The notes: generated from the letters alone by a model not told the origin. DNA of 64,000 bases from Nemertoderma westbladi (GCA_032718475.1 JAUCBJ010007028.1:62001-126000); one strand, 5' to 3'. Counted from the stretch's first letter, positions 1-10,883 are shown. Numbers and translations: made by a program.

Positions 1-26
1 TCTCCCACTTTACTTGTCGTCGTCTA

Positions 27-669
27 ATGGCTGCCCTGACTTCCTCCCCTTCCAAGACGTCCAAGGCCTCTGCCATCTCGTTCTCTGCTCCCACAAAGTT
101 GGTTCCGTTGTCGGAGTATATTACTGCGATCGTCCCACCTTTGCGGTCTCTGAACCTTTCTAAGGCATTAATGAATGCCGATGCAGTTGCATCTTGGGCG
201 AGTTCTATCCCTACCACCCACGTGTTGTTACATACGAAGATAATACCGTAGCGTTTTTCCGTGTGCCGTATCACCTTGATCTGTATCGGCCTGAACATGT
301 CCACACCACAATGTGTAAATGGCATTAATAGGCATTAATGAATGCCGATGCAGTTGCATCTTGGGCGAGTTCTATCCCTACCACCCACGTGTTGTTACAT
401 ACGAAGATAATACCGTAGCGTTTCTCCGTGTGCCGTATCACCTTGATCTGTATCAGCCTGAACATGTCCACACCGCAATGCGTAAATGGCGGTTCGTGCT
501 GTCTTACCCTACTCGCCGGTAGTGGTGCCATCTCCTGTATGGCTCGCTCCTTCTTCGCTTGTCGGCAGGTCTGGCACTGCCCCACTACCGCTTTTACCTT
601 CTTCCTCAACTGTTTGACCCAAAAGGTCCTCCGTATCTCCGTGAGGGTTCGGTTGGTGCCCTTGTGCAA
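27..669 (-). pseudogene. BEL/Pao integrase fragment of element A
   Basis: The minus-strand peptide at 325-669 carries the second half of a retroviral-type HHCC finger (CQTCRQAKK) and then the start of the integrase core, PPFTHCGVDMF, whose Asp is the expected first catalytic residue. Further left, around 80-130, another minus frame reads YSDNGTNFVGAENE, the region of the second catalytic Asp. Between them lies a 167-bp tandem duplication that breaks the core. The glutamate of DD35E lies beyond the window start. The function would be integration of the element's cDNA; this copy is not functional. Confidence 0.8.
164..497. repeat. 167-bp tandem duplication inside the integrase of element A
   Basis: The stretch starting ggcattaatgaatgccgatg at 164 is repeated from 331 with only a few substitutions. 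It covers the segment encoding the strand after the first catalytic Asp. Because 167 is not a multiple of three, the duplication shifts the reading frame and inactivates the integrase. Confidence 0.85.
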
Positions 670-929
670 TATCGACTTGTGGGAGTCCCAGATAATCTGG
701 TGGACTATCGGCGATCCTGTGGGGGTGATGATGGGTTTGGTGGTACAACGATGCTGTTGTTGTATCCCACCCTAGAGTTCATTACTAGAATCCCGTCATC
801 ATTAAGTTGTGGTGACAGCGTGATCAGATCGCTGTCCCGTCGGAGATGCTGTAGTTTACCGACATGTTCCACCTCGTTGCCATAGTTCTTCCGTTGTTCA
901 TAGCGGATGACTGCTCTGGCCGCTTCCAA
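509..929 (-). pseudogene. Integrase N-terminal region of element A, frameshifted
   Basis: Minus-strand peptides here (for example ILVMNSRVGYNNSIVVPP and, in another frame, SPPDYLGLPQVDIAQGH) correspond to the segment between RNase H and the HHCC finger of BEL/Pao polyproteins, typically an R-V-G....Y....I-P stretch. The frame changes at least twice, so this is decayed coding sequence rather than a gene. Confidence 0.5.
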
Positions 930-965
930 ATCTATTGTTGTCCTAATCTTTATGTCTTTGCCAAC

Positions 966-2198
966 TCACGCGAGGAAATTCCCGAAGGCTCTCCAGTACG
1001 CCACTAATTTCTTGGTCTTGTACCAACTAGAGCTGTAGCTGAGGAGTTTATTCGTCGGGTTATCGCACAGTTCTCCTGGTTTTGGTTGCACGTCCCTTAT
1101 CTCCCTCACCATCTGGGAGTATATCTCTTCTCCCTCTGAATCTCCCTCTTCTCCCTCTAATACTGCTTCTCCTGAGCCCGGGTCCACCTTTCTCATCGGC
1201 GGCCAGGCCTCCTTGTCCCACAGAAACTGTGGCCCATGTTGCCACAATACTTCCTTTTTTAAGAAAGTGTGGCGTGCCACGCCCCTTGATAACAAGTCTG
1301 CTGGGTTCTTGTCCGTAGGGCAGTAGTGCCACCTTTCTAGTTCTGTCATTGCCCTTATTTCGTCCACTCTATTTGTGACGAATATAGGGTATCTCGTTTT
1401 CTCGTTATGTAGCCAGCCAAGCACTACCATGGAATCTGTCCAGTAGTGTGTCTCCACTATGTTGGGAATAGCGTCCATTATGTAGGCTGTGGCCCTAACT
1501 CCCATCCTCACAGCTGTCAATTCAAGTTTGGGAACCGATGCTAAATCTGGTGGCGTTGACTTTGCCTTGCTGAAGGCAAGTCTGGGCTTGTGAGGCCGCT
1601 CTCGTTGTGCTAAATAGAGTGCCGCTCCGTATGCCTCTAGTGACGCATCAGAGAACATGTGCAGATCCAGGTTCGTCATGTCCCCATCCGGGAAATACAC
1701 TCGTGGCATGCTGTATGTTCCCATCTGCTCCAAACCTTCTGTCCACTTGCACCACTGTTTCCTGATCTCTTCTGGTACCTCTACGTCCCACTCATCCTTC
1801 AGTTTGTATACTCTTTTGAGTATCTGTTTTCCCGTGACTAGTAGTGGGGATGCTAGGCCTAGGGGATTGTATATCCTTGCTATGTACGACACATAGCCCC
1901 TCTTTGTGTGGATGTCTGCGCCCTCCTGGCTCAACTGGTACTTCAGTTCATCTGTCTCTCTTTTCCACACGATTCCCAGTGCCTTCTGTTGAGACTCTAT
2001 CCTCTTGTTTGCCATGTCCTGCCCCTTGGCTGTTGTGGGATTATCCATGGTCGATTCTGGTCTCTCGTCCTCTATCGCCTTGATGAATTCCTCCGAGCTG
2101 GATTGGAATTTGGTTAGGTTAAAGCCGGATCCTTTTAGGATGTCGCGAACCTCGTGCCCTGTGTCCAGTAGTTCCTTAACCGTGTTTCCTGACTCCAT
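966..2198 (-). pseudogene. RT C-terminus and RNase H region of element A
   Basis: This 410-codon open stretch begins just after the RT active site; the FYVDDG motif lies immediately upstream, around 2205-2222, in this same frame. It includes LTKFQSSSEEF (RT thumb/connection), YNPLGLASPLL, the first RNase H aspartate context LHMFSDASLEAYGAALYLA, THYWTDSMVVLGWL with another acidic residue, and NPADLLSRG, which ends the Pao RNase H. The length matches the RT-tail plus RNase H part of BEL/Pao pol. It is in a different frame from the upstream protease-RT stretch, so a small indel near 2200-2225, just before YVDD, has broken pol. Confidence 0.85.
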
Positions 2199-4365
2199 CC
2201 CGTCGTCTACGTAGAAGCTGCGTCGAGATCATATCGACGGCCCTAGTGCTGTATTTATCCTCCTTTCCCTTTACTGTGTCTCTTACGGCCATAGTCATCG
2301 TGAACGAAGACGACTTGGCTCCCATGTTCTGTACTATCATCTTGTACATCGGTATCGTCGACGGTTCTTTTTCGCCGTTGTACCATAAGAAGCGTTGACT
2401 ATTGCTATCCTCTTCCATTACACGGACTTGGTTGAACATGCCTTCTATGTCACAGGTGAAGGCGTGTTTCCCATTCCTGAATCTAAGTAGGACCTCGATC
2501 CCTGAGTTGTAGATATTGGGACCCTCCAGCAGATAGTCATTTAGGCATTTGCCTTTGGTTTTAGCCGGTGCGTCAACAACCATCTGCAGTTTACCTTTCT
2601 TTGCATCTAAAGCCACGTGGAGTGGTAGGTAATGTGTCCTGTCCGTGCTTGGTTCGTCGACCGGTAACTCCACGGCCCATCCTTTCTCGACGTACTTCTT
2701 AATCGTTCTGTGGATGTACTCATTCTTCTCTGGGCTCCGTTTTAGTGTCTGCTTCAACTTACGAAGCCTCGTGAGTACCATCCCTCTATTATCGGGTAGC
2801 GGTAGCTTCGGTAGCTTCCATACCATCCCTATGGTATACCGCCCCTCATCACACCTCATAGACTCCTTTACGCTCTGTAGAGCCTGCTTCTCTTCTACCG
2901 AGGTTCCGACCCCGGTTTCCTTTAATCCTTCAAAATCCTGTCTGAGCAGTCTCCTAAGCTGCTCCTCCGCTCTCTCATCACCCATTTCCTGCATAGTTCC
3001 CGCGAACATGCATCCTGATGTCTCCGACATCCTAAATGGTATCTTACTCTTAATTGGGCCGCTCAGTGTCCACCCGAATGGTGTTAAAATCGCCACCGGG
3101 TCACACTGCCTGTCTTCGCCGAAGACCGTTTGCATTCTCTCGTGGGCCGTCGGGCAGTCCATTCCTACTATGATGGATACTTTCCTGACGTCCACCTCTG
3201 GGATTGAGAAATCGATACTGTCCAGGAATTTATATTGCTCGACCTCGATGTTGGTTGGTCGCCTGGCGTTGATGTTTATCGACTCTATCACCTGGATGGG
3301 GTCGATGCTCGCCCCATAGTCGCATCCCGGTGCTATTGCTGCTATCGCGCACCGTCCGGTTCTCATCTCCAGGATCTCGTCTTTGCTGGAGATTGTTGTT
3401 ACCACCATTCTACTTGGCCTTGTCCTCAATCCTATCTCCTCGGCCACCCAATTCTCGACTAATGTGAAGGCAGCTCCACTGTCGACCAGCATCAGTGTGG
3501 TCACTGATCGATTGCCTTCCCCGATCACTCGCACTGGTACTACCCCAAGTAGTACCGTTCCTCTCTTCTTCGCCCCTACTGTGCTCGTTGCCATCGTTTG
3601 GCCTTTACTTTGACCGAACTTAATCGGCGTTTCCTCGCATTGTCTAGCTCTATGTCCACTCATCACACATCGCGAGCAGATCTCATTTCTCGCCGCGTAT
3701 TCTACCTGATCTTCCCTGGGTAGCGCTTGCCAGTACCTGCAGTTCATGGTCTGATGAAGCGCATTTGTATGTAGCTGGCATTTGCTCTTTGGGTCGTAGC
3801 CGTCCTTATACAATGCATTGCGTATCGCAGTTGCATTTGTACCAAAGTCCCTACTATTCTTATTGTTTGGGTTCGGCCTACTGGGCGTACTGGGGTTATG
3901 TTTATTTGTGTTGTTATTTTTCCCCTGTCTGCTCCATGATGTGGTCTTACCCCCGGCTACCTGTGGACTAGCAGTCCCCTGCGTCGCTGCATATGGCAGT
4001 GATTGCCTGAGCTTCGGCAATGCGTCTGAGGTGTTGTGTTCTGGATTCGGTCTATGGTAATCGGTTCTTTGTCCCTTTCCCAGGCTGTCCTCACTATAGA
4101 CTGGGTCGGTTATTAATTCGGCTTCGTAATTTAAGAAGCTTGACATTTCTTCTAAACCCCGTTCCGCACCCTTCCTATCTTGAGTGGAGAAAGCGATTTT
4201 CCTCCACTTGTTGCGCAGCCATATCGGTAGTGCCTGCGCTATCGTGGTGATGTTGTTGGACGCGTTGAGTTCGTACGGCGCATCCAGCGTCTTTAGTACG
4301 ATTAGCGCCTTCTTTAGTACTGTTTGCAAACGTCTTAATGCTAACGGGATTATCCTGTAGGCCAC
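2176..4365 (-). pseudogene. Gag C-terminus, protease and RT fingers/palm of element A
   Basis: A 729-codon open stretch. In order it has the tail of gag (ITTIAQALPIWLRNKWRK), a zinc knuckle CSRCVMSGHRARQC near 3650, an aspartic protease with the catalytic triplet in MLVDSGAAFTLVENW near 3470-3500, PFGWTLSGPI between protease and RT, and RT motifs HYLPLHVAL, CLNDYLLEGPN and FTCDIEGMFNQV (first catalytic Asp of the RT palm) near 2430-2450. The frame is lost just before the YVDD box. These are the normal parts of a BEL/Pao polyprotein, which packages and reverse-transcribes the element RNA in cytoplasmic particles. Confidence 0.88.
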
Positions 4366-4971
4366 CCGATGTTATGCCTCTCAGGGTTTGCCGGATGATC
4401 TTGGCCGGGTGCCCGTATTCCCTGTCCAGTGCCCGCCATGCCGTCGTGAAGCCGCCCTCTATGCCCTGGTATTGCCTCACGATGTCGTATGCTAGGCCTC
4501 CTGTATATACTTGCAGATACTTTAGGCACTCCGCCTGCGTCAAGTTCTTTGTTAGTATTTTGTTACTATACATGCGCCGAAACTGTAGGTATTCTTCCGG
4601 CCTACTCCCATCGAATTTGAATGGTTCCACGGGTGGTAACTCGATCCTAGTTTTTAGCGCATCGATTAATGTGGCCATTCCAATTGCCTGCGCTTCCAAT
4701 CGGTTCGATGGATGTTGTATAGTTTCTCCTGTTGGGTGCGGTCCGTCCGTCCCATTTCTTGCCTTCCTCTGGCTTGGGTATATATCATTGGGGGTAGCGG
4801 CCCCCTCCATATTTCTGTGTCGCATGACCTATTTTCATCCAAGGGGTTCGTTGTTCTTGCTCCTACTGGGGTATATTGTTGATATTGTGATGGGGGAATG
4901 TCACCCCCCCCCCCCCCCTCACCGGTATGTTTGGTACTGGGGTTGATGTTAATATATTGGGGCCCATGCAC
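4175..4971 (-). pseudogene. Gag DUF1759-like domain of element A
   Basis: Two overlapping minus frames give a gag core: LPPVEPFKFDGSRPEEYLQF, LTQAECLKYLQVYTGG and GHPAKIIRQTLRGITSGG. This pattern (F.GD/S...W/F..F, then K..YL...L.G.A) is that of the DUF1759 capsid-like domain of BEL/Pao gag. The homologous part of element C is one uninterrupted frame, so the frame break near 4300 is a mutation in this copy. Confidence 0.8.
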
Positions 4972-5690
4972 CTATCCGCAATAATTCCCCCCTCCCCTGG
5001 GTATATGTTGTGTCCTTTCGTGCTGTAGTCATACTGCTTTACTGGTACCGGTATAGGCCTATCAGCTTCTGGCCTACCTACCAGTATATATTCCGCAACT
5101 TCCGGGTTTAATCCCATTGTCCGCGCTATCCTATCGCCTACATTGTCTCTGCCAGCATGGCCTATAGTATGTGCAGTAAGGCCTACAGTATGTCCTACAG
5201 TCTGCATGTGTCGCTCGGGATCGAAGTTTATTCTTCTCGAATAATCCTCCCCGCGGCTACCGTATTCTCGATCGGTAGGTAGATCCCGACGGAAAGTTTC
5301 TCTTCGACCCCCTCTACTGTTCTCGTCCTCGTACCAGTACATTGTGTACCCCTCTCTCAACGTGTAGTGCGCCTTGTCAGGTCTCATTTCTCCAGGATGA
5401 TGGCAATCTTCCGAAGTTCGACCCCACCGACACTCTCTTTCCATCTCGACTACCGACAGTTCACTATCCGTCCTCGCTCTCCTATTGTTCGCGGCAATAC
5501 TTCTCCTACTATCCTCTCTTCTTCTCCTTTCAGTGCAGTATTCTGGCTTGTGAGATCTCTCGTCGACCCCCCCGGTTAAACTCCATTGTTCTTCTTCCCT
5601 CTTCTGATCGGACTCGACGCTCCGTCCGCCCTCTTGCGACGTCAACCTGCCTCTCTCTGCTCGATCGCACGCCACTGGGGATACTCGCAA
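4863..5690 (-). pseudogene. Gag leader region of element A (Arg/Glu-rich)
   Basis: A 275-codon open stretch rich in Arg, Glu and Ser (YCTERRRREDSRRSIAAN), followed by a hydrophobic and Gly segment (TVGLTAHTIGHAGRDNVGDR) and NIYPGEGGIIADRCMGPN. The same protein, about 70% alike by eye, is encoded at 36202-37281 in element C. No catalytic motif is visible. The region sits between the 20-residue repeats and the DUF1759-like capsid domain and may be an RNA-binding or assembly region; that is inference. Confidence 0.6.
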
Positions 5691-5757
5691 TCCCCCTATT
5701 ACTCTCCATCGCCGGGTGTTCCGGTTTACCTAATTCGGCCCAAGCATTATCCGCCGA

Positions 5758-5935
5758 CGCCTGTGGGACACCCTCTGCCCCCCCCCCCCTCTCGCCACTA
5801 ACTTCTCGCTGTGGGGCTCCTGTAGCCCCCCCCCCCCCCCCCCCCCCGCTCGCCACTAACTTCTCATTGCGGGGCTCCTGTAGCCCCCCCCCCCCCCCCC
5901 CCCCCCACTCGCCACATATCATGCCGCTAGTTCTC
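5758..5935 (-). repeat. Poly-C tracts in tandem units of about 56 bp (gag of element A)
   Basis: Three long C runs (around 5779, 5824-5846 and 5883-5905), each preceded by a ggggctcctgtagc-like block and followed by cgccactaacttctc, form an imperfect tandem repeat. On the coding strand the runs give poly-Gly. Run lengths are the least reliable bases in the window because such tracts are prone to sequencing error. Confidence 0.75.
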
Positions 5936-5994
5936 GCCTCACTTCTACACCCCTCTCCAGTCGACACAATGTTTCTACTGCGGCTAGGTCTATT

Positions 5995-6345
5995 TACCCC
6001 CGCCTCTTTCTCTACTACTACCTGGCCTACCAGGCCCCCCTCGGGTTGACTCAACCCCGCCACCCCCTGCCTAGAAACTACGTGGCCTACCAGGCCGCCG
6101 TTGGGTTGGCTCAACCCCACCACCTCCTGCCTACTAACTACATGGCCTAGAAGGCCACCGTTGGGTAGACTCAACCCCGCCACCCCCTGCCTACCAACTA
6201 CGTGGCCTACCAGGCCGCCGTCGGATTGACTCAACCCCGCCACCTCCTGCCTACTAGCTACGTGGCCTACCAGGCCGCCGTCGGGTTGACTCAACCCCGC
6301 CACATCTTGCCTACTAACTACGTGGCCTACCAGGCCGCCGTCTGT
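5995..6345 (-). repeat. 60-bp minisatellite inside gag of element A
   Basis: Six imperfect 60-bp units, each containing gtggcctaccaggccgccgt, run head to tail. The array lies within the gag leader frame and encodes the 20-residue repeat. Confidence 0.9.
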
Positions 6346-6433
6346 CGGGTTATACACGTCCGACGCGTTCACATTATCCGATCCACGGAGGATCCCGGTT
6401 TATTCGGTTTTCAATCTACACGTCCCCGCCGTG

Positions 6434-6949
6434 TGTGAAAGGTGAAAGAGTTTATTGATCGTTGTATATAGTTCTCCGGGTATAATAGTATAGATATAAA
6501 TATAGATGACACAGAATTGATAATATGATGGTGATAGTAAACGGAAGACGGGTGACGGTGATTAAAGTCCCGGTACTTCCCTAGCTAAATTAACCTAACT
6601 ATACACTGACTAAATGACACACTGACTAAATGATACACTGACTAAATGATTGCTGTACTGATAATATATATATTGCACGGTTGGCCGTTGTTACGTTACT
6701 CAGCCGGTGCCTTCCCCCCATTAGCTAATAACCCTGTTGTCGCCCTTTCACCTCCCCTGAAGTGCTTCCCTTTGCCCCTGCTATTCTCTCTCTCTCTCAG
6801 GAGTGTAACCCCTGACCTCTATTGTGCGTATGTTTCTCCCTCCCACTTTGTTGGGGTGACACGAGGTTGATTGATCCGACCCTCGTGTTCCCCAATATTG
6901 CCTAAAACCTTACTTTATGGGTTGGTTAGCGGAATTGGATAACCTAACA
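6434..6949 (-). mobile_element. 5' LTR of element A
   Basis: The right end ...ggataacctaaca and the left end tgtgaaagg match the ends of the two LTRs of element C (ggataagctaaca and tgtgacggg). Internal blocks such as gtgtaacccctgac, ttggggtgacacgagg and ttagcggaattggata are shared with C in the same order. Read on the minus strand, the LTR starts TG and ends CA. It is about 516 bp against 524-530 bp in C. Confidence 0.8.
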
Positions 6950-6990
6950 TATAGAATGGGAGTAGTAAAGGATACTCAAGATCCCGCTGT

Positions 6991-7425
6991 GTGGAAGAGG
7001 TCGGCAGCAGGATATGTCCAGGGATTCTTCAGCTCTTGGAGCGATTAGAGGAACAACTGTTTCAACAACCTCAAGGACCTCAAGAGCAGGGAGAGCTGCT
7101 TTATCAAGTTCGAGAACGAATTCTACGGATCAGACTAATCCTTTCGGCCTTTGAGGAAGCCTCAAAGAGAAGCCAAGACAAGTCGTTGCAAGTCGCCGTA
7201 AAGACTTGGTTTCAACGGGTGAGTCTTAAAGTCCAAGGAACGACACAATGGAAAATTCAGCTAACCGAGCGCTCGACCCAAGGAGAATCAACAGACGCTG
7301 TCTTTTCTCAAGTGGAAAGTGAAGTGACGACAGAAAAACCTCAGAAGAAGGACGCTATGAACATCTATCTGTCGGACTATCAACGATTTATAGGTGGCAA
7401 AGAGTTAAGGAGACGGCTAGCTTGA
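6991..7425 (+). pseudogene. Gag N-terminal region of element B
   Basis: A 144-codon frame with helical, charged segments (ILQLLERLEEQLFQQPQG, YQVRERILRIRLILSAFEEA). Helical bundles like this begin many BEL/Pao gags, and the equivalent part of D and E is LTAPMLRYEFYTLQVRI. It ends at TGA and the next frame resumes 30 bp later. No conserved motif identifies it alone; the call rests on its position before the coiled coil and knuckles. Confidence 0.5.
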
Positions 7426-7455
7426 CTTCACCCTAAGAGTGAGGAAGCCAAATTT

Positions 7456-8079
7456 GTGTTGGACTCGTTGGATGCCGAAATATTAGCCACTGAGCAGGCT
7501 AAATTTGATGAAAGCAACCGCATCGCTAGGGAACAGGAAGAACAATTAAAGAAAAAACGAATAGAAGACAGAAAGGCAGCAGCAGCGGCAGCGGCAGAAG
7601 TGGAAAGAAAGGCAGCAACGGCAGCGGCAGCGGCAGCGGCTGAGGCTGAAAGAAAAGTGGAAATGGCAGCGGCAGTGGCTGAGGCTGAAAGAAAGGCGGC
7701 AGTGGCAGCGGCTGAGGCTGACAGAAAAGCGGAAATGGCAGCGGCAGCGGCTGAGGCTGAAAGAAAATCAGCAGCGGCAGCGGCAGAAGTGGAAAGAAAG
7801 GCGGCAATGGCAACGGCAGCGGCTGAGGCTGAAAGAGAGGCGGCAACGGCAGCGGCAGCGGTAGAAGCAGAAAGAAAGGCGGCAAAGGCAGTGGTAGAAG
7901 CAGAACGAAAGGCATCTGAAGAGACAGCCCAACTAGAGTTGGAAAATCTTCAAGTGAAGCAAGATTATTTAAATAAACAGAGAACAGCTACCCCTATGCA
8001 GCTGCTAAGTCTATCTACTCCCAAGAGACAGGGATTTACATCATATGATGAAGGCGATACAACAGATCCTGAAGGCTGA
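7456..8079 (+). pseudogene. Gag coiled-coil segment of element B
   Basis: From about residue 40 to 155 the frame is a long run of units of the type AAAEAERKAA, built from imperfect repeats of gcagcggctgaggctgaaag. This must form a long charged alpha-helix or coiled coil. The repeat array at the DNA level (about 7575-7905) suggests recent expansion. A structurally similar but sequence-unrelated array sits in the gag of element E at 61563-61716. Stop codons on both sides show the gene is broken. Confidence 0.65.
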
Positions 8080-8130
8080 GGAAATAGATCTCATTCCAGC
8101 AGACGTAGAAGAACGCCCCACCGTCAGAAA

Positions 8131-8960
8131 TTGCCTAATTTGCCCCCAGCTGTGAGAAGGCAACTAGCTAGCGTAGACTTAGGTAGTACAGAATACACAG
8201 ACCAAATTATTAGAGTAGAAAGACTCCCTACTATAGTAGATGAGCCTGAAATAATGAGGGAACACCGTGTGTGTTCCTCCCAGCAGGTCCGGGAGTTGGA
8301 AGGGACTGTTCAGCAGTTGAAGGGAACAGTAAGAGAGAGTAGGTTAGAGTTGCAAGAAGTGCAGCAGAGTATCGCGTTAGAACGCAATAAATTAGTAAAT
8401 ATACAAAAGGGTATAACACCACCCCCTGTAACAATGTGTCAACCTGTTAGGTCTGAAGTATTTCATGCGCAAGGTGTGAAGCCTACACGCATCTATACTG
8501 CTAGTGAAGTAGAAACTCCTATAGTGAACCCTATTAAGGTTAATTATAAACCTGTTAATAATGATTTTCCATATAGACCTGATCATAATCCGAGAAATTT
8601 ATATACCGATAACTCGATATTAAATAATATGATGGCCCAAGAAAGTTTTATGCGTCAAATGGCTAGAACCGAAGCCCGTCAAGCGGTAAAGGTGGGAGAG
8701 ATCGTCAAGTTCAACGGAGATGAGATGAAATGGTTACCTTTCAATGAATAATATTATAAAGATAACATACAGAGTTCCGTACTATCCCAGGGAGAGAAAC
8801 TAAGATTCCTCATTGAGTGCTTAGAAGGACCTCCCAAGTTAATGGCGTTAAAGTTTATTGGACATCCAGATGGATTAAGACAAGTTTGGGATACACTAAA
8901 CATCAGGTATGGTAATAGGACTAACATATCTAAGTATTTGTATGCGAAATTAATGGCCCC
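8131..8960 (+). pseudogene. Gag middle region of element B with DUF1759-like core
   Basis: The frame at 8131-8751 carries a second heptad-like helix (RELEGTVQQLKGTVRESRLE) and then VKVGEIVKFNGDEMKWLPFN, where a BEL/Pao capsid domain would begin. After a TAA the same frame continues as SSVLSQGEKLRFLIECLEGP and VWDTLNIRYGNRTNISKYLY, matching the K..(Y/F)L...L.GPA...(Y/W)..L..RYG pattern of DUF1759. A further TGA follows at about 8962. Confidence 0.7.
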
Positions 8961-9032
8961 TTGAAAGTTCCTTAGCAGCGGGATTATAGAGTTTCCGACA
9001 AGATTCAGGAGATCTATAGACAGTTAGACTGG

Positions 9033-9230
9033 TTGGGTAAGTCTCATGAATACCGGAATTCTATGGTTGTAGGAGCCTTAGCATCAACTTTGCCAAAGGG
9101 TAGAGTAGGTACTCGCTGGGACAAAAGGGTTCTCTATTTGATGGACCAACAACATAGAGACCCTACCATGGATGATCTAATGTCATTCTTAAACAGAGAG
9201 GTAAGATTACAACTCCTAAAACAGTCTTGA
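9033..9230 (+). pseudogene. Gag capsid C-terminal segment of element B
   Basis: A short frame with VVGALASTLPKGRVGTRWDK and MDDLMSFLNREVRLQ. The alternation of L-P and R-W-.-(E/K) followed by ..FL..E is typical of the end of BEL/Pao gag domains just before the knuckles. It ends in TGA and the frame changes before the knuckle stretch at 9495. Confidence 0.55.
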
Positions 9231-9494
9231 GAGAAGACTCCAGAAAGTGAGGTAAGTGAAAAACCCGTTTCTAGGAGAAAGGTAATACCAGTGTGTTATA
9301 CAGACGACTGCGAAAGCTAAACCTCCCACGAGGAGAACAGCGGGAAAGACACCGAGAGATCTTATGTCAACAAACCGAGGAAAGACGTAAGTAAATCTAA
9401 GTCTCGAACCAGTGACAGGAGAGAACAGGTAACAACAACTCCTCCCACATCTCCTAAGAGAATTCATAGAAGAAAACCCGAGGAAAGAACAAGT

Positions 9495-10883
9495 ATGCAC
9501 CACACAGCACAGGTTAAAGTAAGTAACATCAAGCCCAAATGTGTATTGTATGACGGGCCCCATCGCTTAAGTGGATGTGATGAATTCTTGAAGAAATCCC
9601 TTAAGGATAGACGTTATGTCATGTGGGATAAGCGGTTGTGTTATAATTGCCTCAGACGAGGGCACCAACGGCGGAACTGTTACTCAGATGCTAGGTGTGC
9701 TAAGTGCGGCACAAAACATCATATCTTGCTGCACACAGAATTTGAAAGAACCCGCACGAGTCAGGTAAGTGAGTTCGAACTACATGTCCAATTCAGTAAT
9801 GTGAACGACACTGACCACAGCTCTGAGATGGAAGGGTTCTACACGGACGAATTCTCTGACGAAAACGAATCGTGTTATATGACAAACACCGCAGTGTATC
9901 GAGCGCTTACGTATGAGACTGAAACCGATAATGAAGTCCAATCGAATATTCCGGACCAACAACCATCTTGGAAAGCGCCAACTTCCAACATCGGAATTCG
10001 GGAGTTCCCAGTAGTTCAGCTGAGAGTCCATGGGCCAGGAAAGAGTTTTATAGTCAACGCCCTCCTGGACTCCGGCAGCAGCACAGGAACATTCATCAAC
10101 AAAGAACTAGCCGAAGACATCTTTGCTGGACAACCCAAGTTCCAAACTAAGTTGAACCTTTCAGGAATTATGCAGGTTTGGAAATCTACAGTAGCTACAG
10201 ACTACTATGTAGGAGCGTTGTCCACTCCCCAGGACGCTCTAGAAGAACACAGCATAAGGTCAGTAAAAATGGTGGCGATAAAGAACTTTGCTACCAGCCA
10301 AGTGGAACCTTACAACTGGGATGAAGACGATGTTACCCAACAGCATGATATCCATAGATTCAACACCGACTACCCAGGGGTGCAAATATTGATCGGCCAA
10401 AATGCACATGAGGCGCTTGAGACATTAGAAAAACGGCCTGCTCGACCGCAACCATTGCAAACATATGCGGGAAGAACAATAGTAGGTTGGTACTTCACTG
10501 GACCTTCCCGTAGAACACTCCTAGAAAGATTACCTACCGACCAAGTGCATCAGGTGAGTGAATGGGAAGAAGAAATCAGTGAGGAAGAGACCACAACTGA
10601 GGGAATACCATACTCCTCAGATAATGACGATATTAACCAATACGATGAGGGAAATACAACTGATCTCCTCACCGATAACCAAACTTGGTGTTTCCATCGT
10701 CACTATTCCAGGACGAAGAAGAAACCTGGAATTGTATTCGAAACACAGCAACTCAATCGCCCAGTTGGTCGTTTATGTTTACTGGAAAGGGACCGAGAAC
10801 TGTCCGGAAACTATGGAAGGCAAGATACTCTTCCCACGACCACCTCCCTAATCCAACAAACATCTAGGGACTCCCCAACGTAA
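9495..10883 (+). pseudogene. Zinc knuckles and aspartic protease of element B
   Basis: A 462-codon stretch. Near its start are the CCHC knuckle CYNCLRRGHQRRNC and a second finger CAKCGTKHHILLH, the usual pair of BEL/Pao gag. At about residues 185-200 is the protease active site, NALLDSGSSTGTFINKELAED, with D-S-G intact. Then come VQILIGQNAHEAL and IVGWYFTGP, the conserved segment closing the DUF1758-like protease. A Glu-rich linker follows, and instead of an RT the frame ends after a short tail. The missing RT makes this a gag-protease-only copy. Confidence 0.8.

Larger units (their letters stand above)
5530..6372 (-). pseudogene. Gag N-terminal repeat region of element A
   Basis: The minus-strand frame encodes about six copies of a 20-residue unit, GGLVGHVVSRQEVAGLSQPD, followed by poly-Gly runs from C/G homopolymers and then an Arg-rich segment. 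The repeat period of 60 bp keeps the frame, and substitutions are mostly conservative, which suggests past selection on the peptide. The same unit occurs in element C at 37495-37765. No known domain is recognised. The start codon is uncertain because the first kilobase of gag seen in C is missing here. Confidence 0.55.
1..6949 (-). mobile_element. BEL/Pao LTR retrotransposon A (truncated by window start, degenerate)
   Basis: Read on the minus strand from the right, this element shows a 5' LTR, a long gag leader with 20-residue repeats, a DUF1759-like gag domain, a CCHC knuckle, an aspartic protease, RT, RNase H and a partial integrase. This is the gag-PR-RT-RH-IN order of BEL/Pao elements. 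The 3' end lies outside the window. Several frameshifts separate the domains, so this copy cannot make a full polyprotein. Element C at 31747-39634 is a close relative: gag and protease proteins match almost residue for residue and the LTR ends are alike. Compared with C, A lacks about 1.3 kb between its LTR and the 20-residue repeats. Confidence 0.9.

Noticed and set aside
7526-7915. Pro/Leu-rich minus-strand ORF across the coiled-coil repeat
   Set aside because: It is the mirror of the plus-strand coiled-coil array; codon pattern and neighbours support only the plus strand.
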